Positions 45,554 to 55,902 of a stretch of 64,000 nt of DNA are shown in pieces. Under the pieces are notes generated by a model. It had not been told where the DNA came from, searched no databases, and worked only from the letters and a program-made list of their open reading frames with translations. The DNA comes from Pedobacter sp. GTDB lineage: Bacteria; Bacteroidota; Bacteroidia; Sphingobacteriales; Sphingobacteriaceae. The first letter of the stretch is position 1. Each line of letters opens with the position of its first letter. The translations under genes and the position numbers were made by a program. Where the stretch lies: the NCBI GenBank assembly GCA_008015505.1, contig SSFR01000008.1:124001-188000 (forward strand). Direction: 5' to 3'.

Positions 45554-45566
45554 AAAAAGAAGAAAA

Positions 45567-47834
45567 CTATTTCGCTTGATTCATACGAATGATATTCAAT
45601 GCTCCCCCCGCTTTAAACCATTCTATTTGTTGCTCATTGTAAGTATGATTTACTTCAAATGACTCTGTTTTACCATCAGCATGATGCAGAACAATAGTGA
45701 GTGGCTTAGCCGGAGCAAAAGAGGTCAAACCTGTAATATCAAACGTGTCATCCTCCCTAATCCGATCGTAGTCTGCAGGATTAGCAAAAGTAAGGGCCAA
45801 CATCCCCTGCTTCTTCAGATTGGTTTCGTGAATACGAGCAAAAGATTTAACCAGTATAGCACGAACGCCCAAATGACGTGGCTCCATCGCAGCATGCTCA
45901 CGTGAAGAACCTTCGCCATAGTTCTCATCACCTACTACGATAGAACCAATACCCGCAGCTTTGTAAGCTCGCGCAGTGGCTGGCACAGCACCATACTGCC
46001 CCGTTAGTTGATTTTTAACAGTGTCGGCCTTATCATTAAAGAAGTTAATCGCACCTATGAGCATATTATTCGAAATATTATCCAGATGCCCACGAAACTT
46101 TAACCAAGGTCCAGCCATAGAAATATGATCTGTGGTACATTTCCCTTTGGCCTTGATCAATAATTTAAGTCCACTCAAATCCTGACCTTCCCAAGCCTTA
46201 AATGGATCTAGCAATTGTAAACGGTCTGAATGAGGATCAACCAACACCTCCACACTGCTACCATCTGCTGCTGGCGCTTGATAGCCTGCATCTTCAACAG
46301 CATACCCTTTTTGAGGCATTTCTAAACCTTGAGGCTCTTCCAAACGAACCTTCTCCCCTTTTTCATTCACTAGCAAGTCTGTCAATGGATTAAAGGTCAA
46401 ATCTCCAGCAATAGTCATGGCTGTAACGATCTCAGGTGAAGCTACAAAAGCATGTGTATTTGGATTCCCATCATTACGTGATTTAAAGTTTCGGTTGAAA
46501 GATGTGAGGATCGAGTTCTTCCGCGTCGGATCATCACTATGTCGCGCCCATTGACCAATACAAGGCCCACAAGCATTAGCTAATACCACTCCATTCATTT
46601 TTTCGAACGTATCCAAATAGCCATCACGCGCTACTGTATAACGCACCATCTCCGAACCTGGAGTAATGGTAAACTCCGACTTAGCTTTCAAGTTTTTATC
46701 CACAGCTTGTTTAGCCACCGAGGCCGCCCGTGTAATATCCTCATAGGATGAATTGGTACACGATCCAATAAGCCCAACTTCTAATTTTTGCGGCCATCCA
46801 TTTTTCCGAACAGCGTCTGCAAATTTAGAAATCGGCCATGCCATATCTGGCGTAAATGGACCATTGATATGTGGCTCCAACGCAGAAAGATCAATTTCAA
46901 TCACTTGATCAAAGTATTGCTCTGGATGAGCATATACTTCTTCGTCACCCGTCAAGTGATGCTTAATCTGATCTGCCAAATCTGCCACCTCTGTACGACC
47001 CGTGTTTCGGAGATAAAGTGCCATTTTATCATCGTAACCGAAGATGGAAGTAGTCGCCCCAATTTCAGCGCCCATATTACAGATCGTTCCTTTACCTGTT
47101 GCAGAAAGTGAGCATGCCCCATCACCAAAATATTCTACAATACAACCTGTTCCTCCTTTTACAGTCAAAATACCCGCAACCTTCAGAATCACATCTTTAG
47201 CGGAAGCCCAGCCAGATAATTTTCCAGTTAGTTTAACCCCAATCAACTTGGGAAATTTCAGCTCCCATGCCAGACCAGCCATCACATCACAGGCATCTGC
47301 ACCACCCACACCAATGGCAATCATTCCCAAACCACCTGCATTGGGTGTATGCGAATCCGTCCCAATCATCATCCCACCGGGGAATGCATAATTTTCTAAA
47401 ACTACCTGATGGATAATACCCGCTCCCGGCTTCCAAAATCCAATACCGTATTTATTCGACACAGAAGCCAAAAAATCAAATACTTCTTTATTCTGCGTAT
47501 TGGCTGTTGCTAAATCTGCTACCGCCCCTACTTTGGCTTGAATAAGGTGATCGCAATGTGCCGTAGAAGGCACAGCCACTCTTGCCCTGCCAGCCTGCAT
47601 AAATTGCAGCAAAGCCATTTGAGCAGTGGCATCTTGCATCGCCACACGATCAGGGGCAAAATCCACATAAGAAGTACCCCGTTTGTATGCCTCACTAACC
47701 CCACTCTCCCACAAGTGAGCATATAAAATCTTTTCCGTTAATGTCAAAGGCTTACCTACTACCCTACGCGCATTCGCAATACGGCTTTCATAGTTCTTAT
47801 AAACCTTTTTAATCATATCTAAGTCAAATACCAT
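45567..47834 (-). CDS. acnA: Aconitate hydratase
   Basis: 755 residues, the mitochondrial-type length usual in Bacteroidota. [4Fe-4S] ligand regions: [15 protein letters not shown] and [11 protein letters not shown]. Substrate motifs [14 protein letters not shown] and [17 protein letters not shown], and the swivel domain [17 protein letters not shown]. Interconverts citrate and isocitrate in the TCA cycle. Promoter candidate TATCTTCG lies at 47883-47890. The symbol is by family similarity; it could also be called acn. Confidence 0.94.
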   Translation of the reverse strand: MVFDLDMIKKVYKNYESRIANARRVVGKPLTLTEKILYAHLWESGVSEAYKRGTSYVDFAPDRVAMQDATAQMALLQFMQAGRARVAVPSTAHCDHLIQAKVGAVADLATANTQNKEVFDFLASVSNKYGIGFWKPGAGIIHQVVLENYAFPGGMMIGTDSHTPNAGGLGMIAIGVGGADACDVMAGLAWELKFPKLIGVKLTGKLSGWASAKDVILKVAGILTVKGGTGCIVEYFGDGACSLSATGKGTICNMGAEIGATTSIFGYDDKMALYLRNTGRTEVADLADQIKHHLTGDEEVYAHPEQYFDQVIEIDLSALEPHINGPFTPDMAWPISKFADAVRKNGWPQKLEVGLIGSCTNSSYEDITRAASVAKQAVDKNLKAKSEFTITPGSEMVRYTVARDGYLDTFEKMNGVVLANACGPCIGQWARHSDDPTRKNSILTSFNRNFKSRNDGNPNTHAFVASPEIVTAMTIAGDLTFNPLTDLLVNEKGEKVRLEEPQGLEMPQKGYAVEDAGYQAPAADGSSVEVLVDPHSDRLQLLDPFKAWEGQDLSGLKLLIKAKGKCTTDHISMAGPWLKFRGHLDNISNNMLIGAINFFNDKADTVKNQLTGQYGAVPATARAYKAAGIGSIVVGDENYGEGSSREHAAMEPRHLGVRAILVKSFARIHETNLKKQGMLALTFANPADYDRIREDDTFDITGLTSFAPAKPLTIVLHHADGKTESFEVNHTYNEQQIEWFKAGGALNIIRMNQAK

Positions 47835-47882
47835 CTTTTTCTTGATTTTAGTTTAATCCGGGGGAGTTTAATGCACTTCTTG

Positions 47883-47890
47883 CGAAGATA
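47883..47890 (-). promoter_or_regulatory. -7-like box TATCTTCG for aconitase
   Basis: Identical to the box in front of guaA (TTCG variant of TTTG), on the minus strand, leaving a ~48-base leader before the aconitase ATG. Confidence 0.35.
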
Positions 47891-47949
47891 CTAAAAAACC
47901 ACTTTTAGATTAGGTCTAAATAGGAGGCAGCAGGGTTGGTATAAATTGA

Positions 47950-47957
47950 TATTTTTG
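47950..47957 (+). promoter_or_regulatory. -7 box TATTTTTG for aspS
   Basis: TATTTTTG fits TAnnTTTG and is 23 bases upstream of the aspS ATG, in the divergent gap with aconitase. Confidence 0.4.
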
Positions 47958-47980
47958 TAATTCTAATTAGAATTTGACCA

Positions 47981-49750
47981 ATGCTCCGAACACATACTTG
48001 TGGTGAATTAACTATTCGTGATTTAGGGAAAGAAGTAACACTAGCCGGCTGGGTCCAAAAATCACGCGACCTTGGCGGGATGACCTTCATAGATATCCGT
48101 GACCGATATGGGGTCACTCAATTGACATTCAATGCCAATGAAGATGCCAAAATCTGCACTCAGGCACGAGAATTAGGACGAGAGTTTGTAATTCAGATTA
48201 GTGGTAAGGTCATTGAACGTTCCAGTAAAAACCCAAAAATTACAACGGGAGATATCGAAATCAAAGTTTCACGGCTTCAGGTATTGAATACCGCCAAGCT
48301 CCCCCCATTCTTGATCGAAGACGACACTGATGGTGGAGATGATCTACGCATGCGCTATCGTTATTTGGACCTCAGACGCAATCCGGTCCGAAATAATCTC
48401 ATCTTGCGTCACAGGATGGCCCAAGAAGTGCGCAACTATCTAAACGGATTAAATTTTATCGAGGTAGAGACTCCTGTTTTGATCAAATCAACACCTGAGG
48501 GTGCACGTGACTTTGTAGTTCCTAGCCGGATGAACGCTGGAGAGTTTTACGCTTTACCTCAATCGCCCCAAACTTTCAAACAGTTGCTAATGGTTTCGGG
48601 GTTCGATCGTTACTTTCAAATTGTGAAGTGTTTTCGAGATGAAGACCTGCGTGCCGATCGTCAGCCGGAATTTACACAAATAGACTGCGAAATGGCTTTC
48701 ATTGAACAAGAAGACATCCTTAACGTCTTTGAAGGTCTTGTCCGTCACTTATTCAAAAGCATCAAAGGGATCGATATGGATACTTTCCCGCGCATGACCT
48801 ATGCCGATGCCATGCGCCTGTACGGGTCTGATAAACCCGATCTACGCTTCGAGATGAAATTTGTCGAATTGAAATCACCAGAGAAACAAGCAAACCCCAT
48901 TCTTAACCCAAGATCAGGTTTTCCGATATTCGACCAAGCCGAATTAGTCATTGGCATCAATGCCAAAGGTTGTGCCGAGTATACCCGAAAACAATTAGAT
49001 GAACTCACTGATTTTATCAAACGCCCGCAAATTGGGGCTACTGGCCTAATCTATTGCAGACACCAGGCTGATGGCATACTCAAGTCGTCTGTGGATAAAT
49101 TCTTCGATGAAGTACAACTCCAGAAGTGGTCTCAAGCCTTTGAATCAAAGCCTGGTGATCTAATCTTGATCTTAGCAGGATCGGGTGATAAAGTGCGTAA
49201 ACAACTTAGCGAACTTCGCCTGGAGATGGGGAATCGCTTGGGCCTACGCAACAAAAACACTTTTTCACCACTTTGGGTTCTTGATTTTCCACTGCTAGAG
49301 TGGGATGAAGAGTCGCAGCGCTACCATGCCATGCATCATCCCTTTACTTCACCCAAAACGGAAGACATCTCCTTATTAGATACCAATCCAGCCCAAGTAC
49401 GGGCCAATGCTTACGACATGGTTCTCAATGGAGCTGAAATTGGCGGCGAGTCCATCCGCATCCATGATAAAAATTTGCAGGCTTTAATGTTCAAACATTT
49501 AGGTTTTAGCAAAGAAGAAGCACAAAAGCAGTTCGGTTTCCTGATGGATGCATTTGAATTCGGCGCTCCACCACATGGGGGTATCGCGTTTGGATTTGAC
49601 CGCATCGTGTCGCTTTTCGCTGGATTGGATTCGATTCGTGACGTGATTGCCTTCCCTAAAAATAACTCGGGCCGAGATATAATGATCGACTCACCATCCA
49701 CCATCTCAGATGAGCAATTGAAGGAGTTAAAGCTAGGTGTTGAAATTTGA
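47981..49750 (+). CDS. aspS: Aspartate--tRNA ligase
   Basis: 589 residues. OB-fold anticodon domain ([20 protein letters not shown]), class II catalytic core ([54 protein letters not shown]), bacterial GAD-type insertion and motif 3 [12 protein letters not shown]. Charges tRNA-Asp. Length and order match the bacterial family. A decayed repeat begins 10 bases after the stop. Confidence 0.97.
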   Translation: MLRTHTCGELTIRDLGKEVTLAGWVQKSRDLGGMTFIDIRDRYGVTQLTFNANEDAKICTQARELGREFVIQISGKVIERSSKNPKITTGDIEIKVSRLQVLNTAKLPPFLIEDDTDGGDDLRMRYRYLDLRRNPVRNNLILRHRMAQEVRNYLNGLNFIEVETPVLIKSTPEGARDFVVPSRMNAGEFYALPQSPQTFKQLLMVSGFDRYFQIVKCFRDEDLRADRQPEFTQIDCEMAFIEQEDILNVFEGLVRHLFKSIKGIDMDTFPRMTYADAMRLYGSDKPDLRFEMKFVELKSPEKQANPILNPRSGFPIFDQAELVIGINAKGCAEYTRKQLDELTDFIKRPQIGATGLIYCRHQADGILKSSVDKFFDEVQLQKWSQAFESKPGDLILILAGSGDKVRKQLSELRLEMGNRLGLRNKNTFSPLWVLDFPLLEWDEESQRYHAMHHPFTSPKTEDISLLDTNPAQVRANAYDMVLNGAEIGGESIRIHDKNLQALMFKHLGFSKEEAQKQFGFLMDAFEFGAPPHGGIAFGFDRIVSLFAGLDSIRDVIAFPKNNSGRDIMIDSPSTISDEQLKELKLGVEI

Positions 49751-49760
49751 AAAACATACA

Positions 49761-49786
49761 GAGCCCACTTAAATTTTATCGGACTC
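49761..49786. repeat. Degraded short member of the inverted-repeat family
   Basis: GAGCCCACTTAAATTTTATC followed by GGACTC, about 26 bases in all. Both ends fit the family and pair partly. No flanking duplication. It lies 10 bases after aspS. Confidence 0.4.
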
Positions 49787-49807
49787 TTAAGCTTAATTAC
49801 TTATCTC

Positions 49808-50167
49808 ATGAAGATCAAAAAGACAAAGACACCTGAAAACACAGATCAGCTACAAGCCATCAACGAAAAAATTATTGCTCAAGGTGAGACCTTGCCGCTT
49901 GTACAACTCAAAGATGGCACTAGTGTACAAACTGGAACGGTTGCAACCATGTTGCACAACATCAACTTGTATAACAATGGTGCTAGAGGTGAAGTTGAAA
50001 GAGAGCTTGAATTGGCTATCCCTACACTGATCAAAGTAGGGCTGTTTGATCTATTCTCAGTGGATGAATGGCTTAATGGCGAAAATTTAGGGCGTAACTT
50101 TGTTGGGGAAAAATACAAAGAATATATCAACAACCCTACTCATAATCAAACACCTCAATATGAGTAA
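49808..50167 (+). CDS. Conserved hypothetical protein, about 119 residues
   Basis: 119 residues, no signal peptide or membrane segment. Notable patterns are LQAINEKIIAQGETLPLVQL, TVATMLHNINLYNNGARGEVE and KVGLFDLFSVDEWLNGENLG, which look conserved and alpha-helical with a compact fold. It resembles a small uncharacterised family I cannot name with certainty (possibly DUF7709). Located between aspS and ffh on the same strand, with 67 bases before ffh. Confidence 0.7.
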   Translation: MKIKKTKTPENTDQLQAINEKIIAQGETLPLVQLKDGTSVQTGTVATMLHNINLYNNGARGEVERELELAIPTLIKVGLFDLFSVDEWLNGENLGRNFVGEKYKEYINNPTHNQTPQYE

Positions 50168-50234
50168 ACACACAATGTCCTACTCACAAAATGCCTATGG
50201 ACAGATGATTAAGAATTAATGGAATATCAATAAC

Positions 50235-51575
50235 ATGTTTGAAAACTTACAGGATAAACTAGACAGAGCCTTCAAGGTTTTAAAAGGCCAGGGAAATATC
50301 ACCGAAATAAACGTGGCTGAAACCGTCAAAGAGATACGAAAAGCGCTCCTAGACGCAGATGTCAACTATAAAACAGCCAAATCCTTTACCGATAGTGTGA
50401 AAGAAAAAGCGATTGGGCAAAATGTATTAAAGAGCATTGCACCAGGTCAGTTACTAACCAAAATCATGAACGATGAGCTCATCGCCTTGATGGGTGGAAC
50501 TACCCAAGACATCAACCTGACAGCCAATCCAAGCATCATACTCATTGCCGGACTCAATGGGGCGGGTAAAACCACCTTTACAGGTAAACTGGCCAACTAC
50601 TTAAAAACCCAAAAAAGCAAAAAGCCTTTGCTAGTTGCAGCCGATGTTTATCGCCCAGCAGCTATTGATCAACTGGAGGTTTTAGCTTCGCAAATTGAAG
50701 TTCCTGTCTTCACCAATCGAAACTCAAAAGATCCTGTCGAAATAGCCAAATCAGCCATTTCAGAAGCTAAAAAGAATGGACAAAATATAGTTCTCATAGA
50801 TACCGCGGGTCGCTTAGCCATTGACCAGGAGATGATGGATGAGATTGCTCGCGTAAAAGAGAGCACACAACCTCATGAGATTCTTTTTGTAGTAGATGCC
50901 ATGACTGGACAAGATGCGGTCAATACGGCTAAAGCCTTTAATGATCGCTTAGATTTCACTGGCGTGGTCTTAACCAAACTAGATGGTGATGCCCGTGGGG
51001 GCGCTGCCTTATCGATCAAGTCGGTAGTCAACAAGCCGATTAAATTTATCGGAACAGGTGAAAAGATGGATGCCTTGGATGTTTTCCACCCCGATCGGAT
51101 GGCTTCACGTATTCTGGGAATGGGCGACGTGGTTTCGCTGGTGGAACGCGCTCAACAACAATTTGACGAAAAAGAAGCTGCTGAACTTCAAAAAAAAATC
51201 CGCAAAAATAAATTTGACTTCAACGATTTCCTCTCACAAATACAACAGGTTAAAAAAATGGGGAACATGAAGGATATCATCGGCATGATCCCCGGCCTGG
51301 GCAAAGCTGTTAAGGATATTGATATTGACGATAATGCCTTTAGGCCCGTTGAGGCAATCATCCGCTCGATGACTCCCGCTGAGCGCGAAAACCCAGATTC
51401 AATTAATCAAAGTAGACGCATGCGTATTGCTAAAGGATCGGGAACAAATATTACGGAGGTTAACAAGCTCCTCAAGCAGTTTGATGATATGCGTAAAATG
51501 ATGAAGCAATTTTCTAACCCACTAGCTGCAGCTAAAATGATGCGGGGAATGCCTAAAATGCCTTTTGGGAGATAG
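50235..51575 (+). CDS. ffh: Signal recognition particle protein
   Basis: 446 residues. N-domain helices, GTPase G domain (LIAGLNGAGKTTFTGKLA, ADVYRPAAIDQL, IDTAGRLAIDQEMM, VVLTKLDGDARGG) and the methionine-rich M domain at the C-terminus (FDDMRKMMKQF, AAKMMRGMPKM). Binds 4.5S RNA and targets nascent membrane proteins to FtsY. A strong terminator follows. Confidence 0.97.
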   Translation: MFENLQDKLDRAFKVLKGQGNITEINVAETVKEIRKALLDADVNYKTAKSFTDSVKEKAIGQNVLKSIAPGQLLTKIMNDELIALMGGTTQDINLTANPSIILIAGLNGAGKTTFTGKLANYLKTQKSKKPLLVAADVYRPAAIDQLEVLASQIEVPVFTNRNSKDPVEIAKSAISEAKKNGQNIVLIDTAGRLAIDQEMMDEIARVKESTQPHEILFVVDAMTGQDAVNTAKAFNDRLDFTGVVLTKLDGDARGGAALSIKSVVNKPIKFIGTGEKMDALDVFHPDRMASRILGMGDVVSLVERAQQQFDEKEAAELQKKIRKNKFDFNDFLSQIQQVKKMGNMKDIIGMIPGLGKAVKDIDIDDNAFRPVEAIIRSMTPAERENPDSINQSRRMRIAKGSGTNITEVNKLLKQFDDMRKMMKQFSNPLAAAKMMRGMPKMPFGR

Positions 51576-51626
51576 ATTAAAATTAAATTTAAGTTTCTTA
51601 TTAAGTATTATAATAGCTCGTTACAT

Positions 51627-51686
51627 AACCAGGGGCCATATGATATATTCGATAAAAATATACACATGGCCCCTCTGGTTATTTTT
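51627..51686 (+). terminator. Strong rho-independent terminator of ffh
   Basis: AACCAGGGGCCATATG pairs with CACATGGCCCCTCTGGTT around a loop of ~18 bases, followed by ATTTTTC. The stem is about 16 bp with one bulge. It also carries A-rich sequence upstream, so it could end transcripts coming from the opposite side. Confidence 0.8.
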
Positions 51687-51788
51687 CACTCGCGTATTGT
51701 GCTCTCATCGGTCTTAGAAGTTCCGGAGAGTCGTCACTTCATTGAGTTTGATTCAGATTTGAGAACATTTACTCATGACAAGTTTCAC

Positions 51789-52040
51789 TTAAGCTTGTCC
51801 TCCCTTAGATCCAAAATATTGACTAAATACTGCTAAAAGGCTATCATCAATATTAATCTCGTATTTATGAACGCTATATGTATCTGGAACACGGTCTCCT
51901 TTAGCATCTATTTTTCCTTCTACTTTATCTACTGTAAACGTTCCCCCGACGGACTTTCCACCAGTCGTTAATACCAAGTCTTTTGAACTTAATGCCATTA
52001 CTTGCATTGAATCAAGTGTAATTAATTTTGAATTTTTCAT
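51789..52040 (-). CDS. Short precursor peptide with double-glycine leader
   Basis: 83 residues from ATG 52040, preceded by an A-rich leader (AATAAATCTTAAA). Residues 1-28 (MKNSKLITLDSMQVMALSSK, then DLVLTTGG) look like a GG-type leader as in Bacteroidota bacteriocin/natural-product precursors; cut after GG28 leaves 55 residues starting KSVGGTFTVDKVEGKIDA and ending SQYFGSKGGQA. The core is polar, rich in Asp/Lys/Gly and lacks Cys, so it is not a typical lanthipeptide or cyclised RiPP substrate. No exporter or modifying enzyme is nearby. A longer frame to 52085 adds an unlikely hydrophobic start. Confidence 0.6.
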   Translation of the reverse strand: MKNSKLITLDSMQVMALSSKDLVLTTGGKSVGGTFTVDKVEGKIDAKGDRVPDTYSVHKYEINIDDSLLAVFSQYFGSKGGQA

Positions 52041-52213
52041 TTTAAGATTTATTGTTTTTATAAATAAATTATTAATTATAATCAACTACAACTAAACAGT
52101 CAATTATAGCTTAACACCCAGGAATATACTTAACCATAAAAAACAGAATTTATTGTAAAGAGGCTACATTATAAATTTTCATCTAGGAATTGATCTTAAC
52201 GTCAGTTTTTCAC

Positions 52214-52221
52214 TAGCTTCG
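52214..52221 (+). promoter_or_regulatory. -7-like box TAGCTTCG before yifB
   Basis: TAnnTTCG variant of the -7 box, 19 bases before the ATG. Confidence 0.3.
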
Positions 52222-52240
52222 TCGGCCAATCTTATTAGCA

Positions 52241-53779
52241 ATGCCTATTAAAACCTATGGGAGCGCCGTTTATGGCATAGAAGCCATCACCATTACAATC
52301 GAAGTAAACATTAGTAGCGGCACCAAGTATCATATTGTCGGACTGCCCGATAACGCTGTAAAAGAGAGCATGCTCCGAGTCGAGAGCGCTATTCACAATT
52401 CTGCCTATCGTATGCCCCGACAAAAAATCGTAGTCAATCTAGCCCCGGCTGATATTCGCAAGGAGGGCTCTGCCTATGATTTAGCGATAGCCATGGGTAT
52501 TTTGGCAGAATCTGATCAAATTCAAACCGAAAAGCTGGGCCAATACCTCATCATGGGCGAGGTTTCTTTAGATGGGGGAATACAACCCATTAAAGGTGCC
52601 CTTCCCATTGCCATCCAAGGAAAAGCAGATGGCTTCAAAGGCTTGATTCTTCCCCAAACCAATGCCCGAGAAGCAGCTATTGTTGAAGATTTTGAGATTT
52701 TTGGCGTAAATACACTTGAAGAGGTTATCCAGTTCTTTAATCATTCAAGATCACTAAAACGTACCATTGTCGATTCGTCACAAGAGTTTCTAAATCAAGT
52801 CGGTCATTACGAAAATGATTTTTCAGACGTTCGCGGACAAGAAAATATCAAACGTGCACTGGAGATAGCAGCGGCGGGTGGGCATAATGCCCTGCTCATC
52901 GGCCCCCCAGGTGCGGGGAAAACCATGCTAGCCAAGCGTTTCCCAAGTATTCTCCCCCCTTTAAACCTCTACGAAGCATTAGACACCACCAAAATACATT
53001 CCGTTGCAGGTAAATTAGCAGCCTCTGACTCCTTAATGACCACGCGACCATTCCGATCACCACATCACACCATTTCAGATGTGGCTCTAGTTGGTGGTGG
53101 CACAAATCCTCAACCTGGCGAAATATCCCTAGCCCATAACGGCGTTTTATTTTTAGACGAACTCCCCGAATTCAAACGAACAGTGCTTGAAGTAATGCGT
53201 CAACCATTGGAAGAACGAAGAGTAACCATATCCAGAGCCAAATCCAGTATCGATTATCCAGCTAGCTTCATGTTGGTAGCTTCGATGAATCCTTGTCCTT
53301 GCGGTTTTTATAATCACCCCGAAAAAGACTGTGTTTGTGCACCAGGAATTGTTCAAAAATATTTAAGTAAAATATCTGGACCGCTGCTTGATCGGATTGA
53401 TTTACATGTTGAGGTAACCCCTGTTAACTTCAATGAATTGGCTTCTAGTCGCTCTGCTGAAAAAAGTGGCACCATCCGTCAGCGTGTAACAGGGGCCCGA
53501 AATATTCAAGTAAAACGCTTTGAACAGGTGCCTAACATCTTCTGCAATGCACAAATGAGCCCTCAAATGGTACGTGACCTATGCCCAATCAGTGAGGCTG
53601 GCCAAGATCTATTAAAAGGAGCTATGGAAAAATTGGGTTTATCTGCCCGTGCATACGACCGCATCTTAAAAGTCTCTAGAACCATTGCTGATTTGGCTAA
53701 TACCGAAAGCATTGGGGTCAATCATCTAGCAGAAGCCATTCATTACCGTAGCTTGGATCGAGAAGGTTGGGCGGGTTAG
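52241..53779 (+). CDS. YifB-family Mg-chelatase-like AAA ATPase (ComM)
   Basis: 512 residues. Lon-like N-terminal domain ([34 protein letters not shown]), AAA core with Walker [18 protein letters not shown] and [19 protein letters not shown], a zinc-binding [13 protein letters not shown] and the C-terminal helical lid. Homologue ComM is a hexameric helicase assisting branch migration in natural transformation. Complete. Confidence 0.94.
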   Translation: MPIKTYGSAVYGIEAITITIEVNISSGTKYHIVGLPDNAVKESMLRVESAIHNSAYRMPRQKIVVNLAPADIRKEGSAYDLAIAMGILAESDQIQTEKLGQYLIMGEVSLDGGIQPIKGALPIAIQGKADGFKGLILPQTNAREAAIVEDFEIFGVNTLEEVIQFFNHSRSLKRTIVDSSQEFLNQVGHYENDFSDVRGQENIKRALEIAAAGGHNALLIGPPGAGKTMLAKRFPSILPPLNLYEALDTTKIHSVAGKLAASDSLMTTRPFRSPHHTISDVALVGGGTNPQPGEISLAHNGVLFLDELPEFKRTVLEVMRQPLEERRVTISRAKSSIDYPASFMLVASMNPCPCGFYNHPEKDCVCAPGIVQKYLSKISGPLLDRIDLHVEVTPVNFNELASSRSAEKSGTIRQRVTGARNIQVKRFEQVPNIFCNAQMSPQMVRDLCPISEAGQDLLKGAMEKLGLSARAYDRILKVSRTIADLANTESIGVNHLAEAIHYRSLDREGWAG

Positions 53780-53879
53780 GGGATATTAAAATTAAAATAT
53801 CTTAAATTTGTATATAGCCCCAGTAATTGGAAAATCAAAAAGTAATTTACATCGATAACAGTATTCTAAATTTCAGCCA

Positions 53880-54071
53880 ATGATAAACCTATTTATAGCA
53901 CACCCCAAAACCAACGAGCGATTGGAAGCAATGAAGGCCTTTGTAAAGGCTCTAAAAATTGACTTTGAGATCGAGGAACCATACAATACAGAGTTTGTAA
54001 AAGGGGTACTTAAAGCTAAACGAGATATCGCGGACGGAAAAGGCGTTAAGATTAAAACTCAAGATTTGTGA
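53880..54071 (+). CDS. DUF2683-like orphan antitoxin
   Basis: 63 residues: IAHPKTNERLEAMKAFVKAL, FEIEEPYNTEFVKGVLKA, and a final GKGVKIKTQDL. This matches the short antitoxin-like DUF2683 group (NERLEAMKAFxKALKxxF...YNxEFV...), normally followed at once by a RelE/ParE-type toxin. Here the next gene, 39 bases on, is a histidine kinase, so the toxin is missing, or the protein has another role. The usual last residues (often W-K) are absent. Confidence 0.6.
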   Translation: MINLFIAHPKTNERLEAMKAFVKALKIDFEIEEPYNTEFVKGVLKAKRDIADGKGVKIKTQDL

Positions 54072-54110
54072 AATTAATACGTCTTTAAAAGGACACTACT
54101 TTTAAAGTAC

Positions 54111-55133
54111 ATGAAACTACGTGTCCTAGCTTTTATTAATGCATTGGCTGTAGCTATTTCTCTAGGCAGCATCAATTTTTACTTTAGACATAGCTGGTAT
54201 GATTTGTTTCTTACTTTCTCTATCTCACTACTCATTGGCTTTCTAATTTTTTATTACCTAATTGAACGTTACATATACAGTAAGATCAAACTTATCTATA
54301 AGCTCATTCACAGTTTGAAATTAGGTAAAGACCTAAAAGAAGCTTTAGGAGAATCAATCAGTTCGGATCCAATGAGCAATGTGGAACATGATGTAAAAGC
54401 ATGGGCTAAGGATAAAAAAATAGAAATCGAAACTTTAAAGCGTCAAGAAGAATTCCGAAGAGAATTTCTAGCTAATCTTTCACACGAGTTTAAGACACCT
54501 CTTTTCGCACTACAAGGCTATATTGAAACTCTAAAAGATGGAGAAGCCCTTGATCCCCGGCAGACACAGCACTTTTTGAACAAAGCCTCCAAAAACTTGG
54601 ACCGATTAAATCTCTTGATCACAGATCTGGATGAAATATCAAAACTAGAGCGCGGTGAACTACCCATTCATTACAAAAAATTTGATATCTCGACACTCAT
54701 TACAGAGGTACTTGATTCCTTCGAACTGAAAGCCCAAAAATATCAAATTCAACTCCTTTTTAAAGGGAAACATCATCACATGGATGTAAAAGCTGATCGA
54801 GGAAAAATCCGACAAGTACTAACCAATCTGATCGACAACTCACTCAAATATGGCAAAGAAGGGGGCACCACTACACTAAAATTATTTGAATTACACGAGC
54901 AAATCCTCATTGAGGTAACTGATGATGGCTGCGGCATTGAAGAAAAATCTCTTCCACGTGTATTTGAGCGCTTTTATCGCATTGAAAAGAGTAGGTCTAG
55001 AGAGACTAGTGGTTCCGGCCTGGGTTTAGCCATCGTCAAGCACATCATCGAAGCCCACCAACAAACCATCAATGTAAGAAGTACAGAAAATATAGGCTCC
55101 ACTTTTGCATTCACTTTACAAAAAGCGAAATAG
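54111..55133 (+). CDS. Sensor histidine kinase, PhoR-like
   Basis: 340 residues. Two membrane helices close together (~7-27 and ~32-52), a short cytoplasmic linker, HisKA with phospho-accepting His125 in ANLSHEFKTP, then HATPase: NLIDNSLKYG (N box), VTDDGCGI (G1), ERFYRIEKSR (F) and GSGLGLAIV (G2). The periplasmic loop is only a few residues, so it may sense via the membrane or a partner. The phosphate genes downstream suggest PhoR-type function. No response regulator is next to it. Confidence 0.9.
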   Translation: MKLRVLAFINALAVAISLGSINFYFRHSWYDLFLTFSISLLIGFLIFYYLIERYIYSKIKLIYKLIHSLKLGKDLKEALGESISSDPMSNVEHDVKAWAKDKKIEIETLKRQEEFRREFLANLSHEFKTPLFALQGYIETLKDGEALDPRQTQHFLNKASKNLDRLNLLITDLDEISKLERGELPIHYKKFDISTLITEVLDSFELKAQKYQIQLLFKGKHHHMDVKADRGKIRQVLTNLIDNSLKYGKEGGTTTLKLFELHEQILIEVTDDGCGIEEKSLPRVFERFYRIEKSRSRETSGSGLGLAIVKHIIEAHQQTINVRSTENIGSTFAFTLQKAK

Positions 55134-55171
55134 ATTTTCAAAATCTTAACATTAAATTAATATTACCGCAC

Positions 55172-55179
55172 TAACTTTG
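55172..55179 (+). promoter_or_regulatory. -7 box TAACTTTG for the phosphate uptake pair
   Basis: TAACTTTG fits TAnnTTTG, 68 bases upstream of the PhoU-like ATG. The A/T-rich CTTAACATTAAATTAATATT just upstream could hold a PhoB-type site but I cannot support that from one copy. Confidence 0.5.
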
Positions 55180-55247
55180 CGAAGTTAAACGGGCCAGTGT
55201 TTTGATCGCCTCTGAAAGACCTATACAACACATGAAACAATAATCAA

Positions 55248-55895
55248 ATGTCATTAAATAGTATATTCCAGTACTTCGTCCCGAAGGATAGAAAATTTTT
55301 CCCCCTTTTTGAACAAGCAAGCACTAACCTCATTAAACTTGGCGAAACACTCGTCGAAGCAGTTAACACAACCGATACCGACAAACAAGCTGAATTATTC
55401 AAAGAAATTGAAAAGCTAGAACATGTAGGTGACGGCATTACCCATCAAATTTATCTCGAACTAAGCAAGAATTTTATTACCCCTTTTGATCGGGAAGATA
55501 TTCATCATCTAGCCGATGCTTTGGATGATATTGCTGACTACATCCATGGCTCAGCCAACCGCATGGCCTTGTATCGAGTGGTTACTATTACAGAGCCGAT
55601 TAAAAAGCTTGCTGAGCTGATATTACAAGCCTGTGTGGATTTAGATAAGGCCATACACGAATTACGCAACCTCAAAAACATCAGGAATGTAGCCGATTCA
55701 CTGATCCGAATCAATAGTGTAGAAAATCAAGCCGACTATATTTTTGACCAAGCTGTTGCCGATTTATTCGAACACGAAAAAGACGCAATTACACTCATCA
55801 AATACAAAGAAGTCCTGGCTGCACTCGAAACCGCTACCGATATGTGTGAAGATGCCGCTAATGTGCTAGAAAATATCTTGGTGAAAAATGCTTAA
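55248..55895 (+). CDS. PhoU-like (DUF47) protein
   Basis: 215 residues, all-helical. Metal-cluster segments typical of DUF47: FKEIEKLEHVGDGITHQI, ITPFDREDIHHLADALDDI, DYIHGSANRM and KYKEVLAALETATDMCEDAA. Cytoplasmic partner of PiT transporters, thought to gate transport in response to phosphate. The pit gene starts 7 bases after its stop, one operon. Confidence 0.93.
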   Translation: MSLNSIFQYFVPKDRKFFPLFEQASTNLIKLGETLVEAVNTTDTDKQAELFKEIEKLEHVGDGITHQIYLELSKNFITPFDREDIHHLADALDDIADYIHGSANRMALYRVVTITEPIKKLAELILQACVDLDKAIHELRNLKNIRNVADSLIRINSVENQADYIFDQAVADLFEHEKDAITLIKYKEVLAALETATDMCEDAANVLENILVKNA

Positions 55896-55902
55896 CTAAA
55901 AA

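Noticed and set aside
47044-47391. 115-residue frame on the plus strand inside aconitase
   Set aside because: Antisense of conserved aconitase sequence, Pro/Ser-rich composition typical of shadow frames.
55146-55165. PhoB box upstream of the phosphate genes
   Set aside because: CTTAACATTAAATTAATATT is A/T-rich and has no second spaced half that I can show; one site is not enough.
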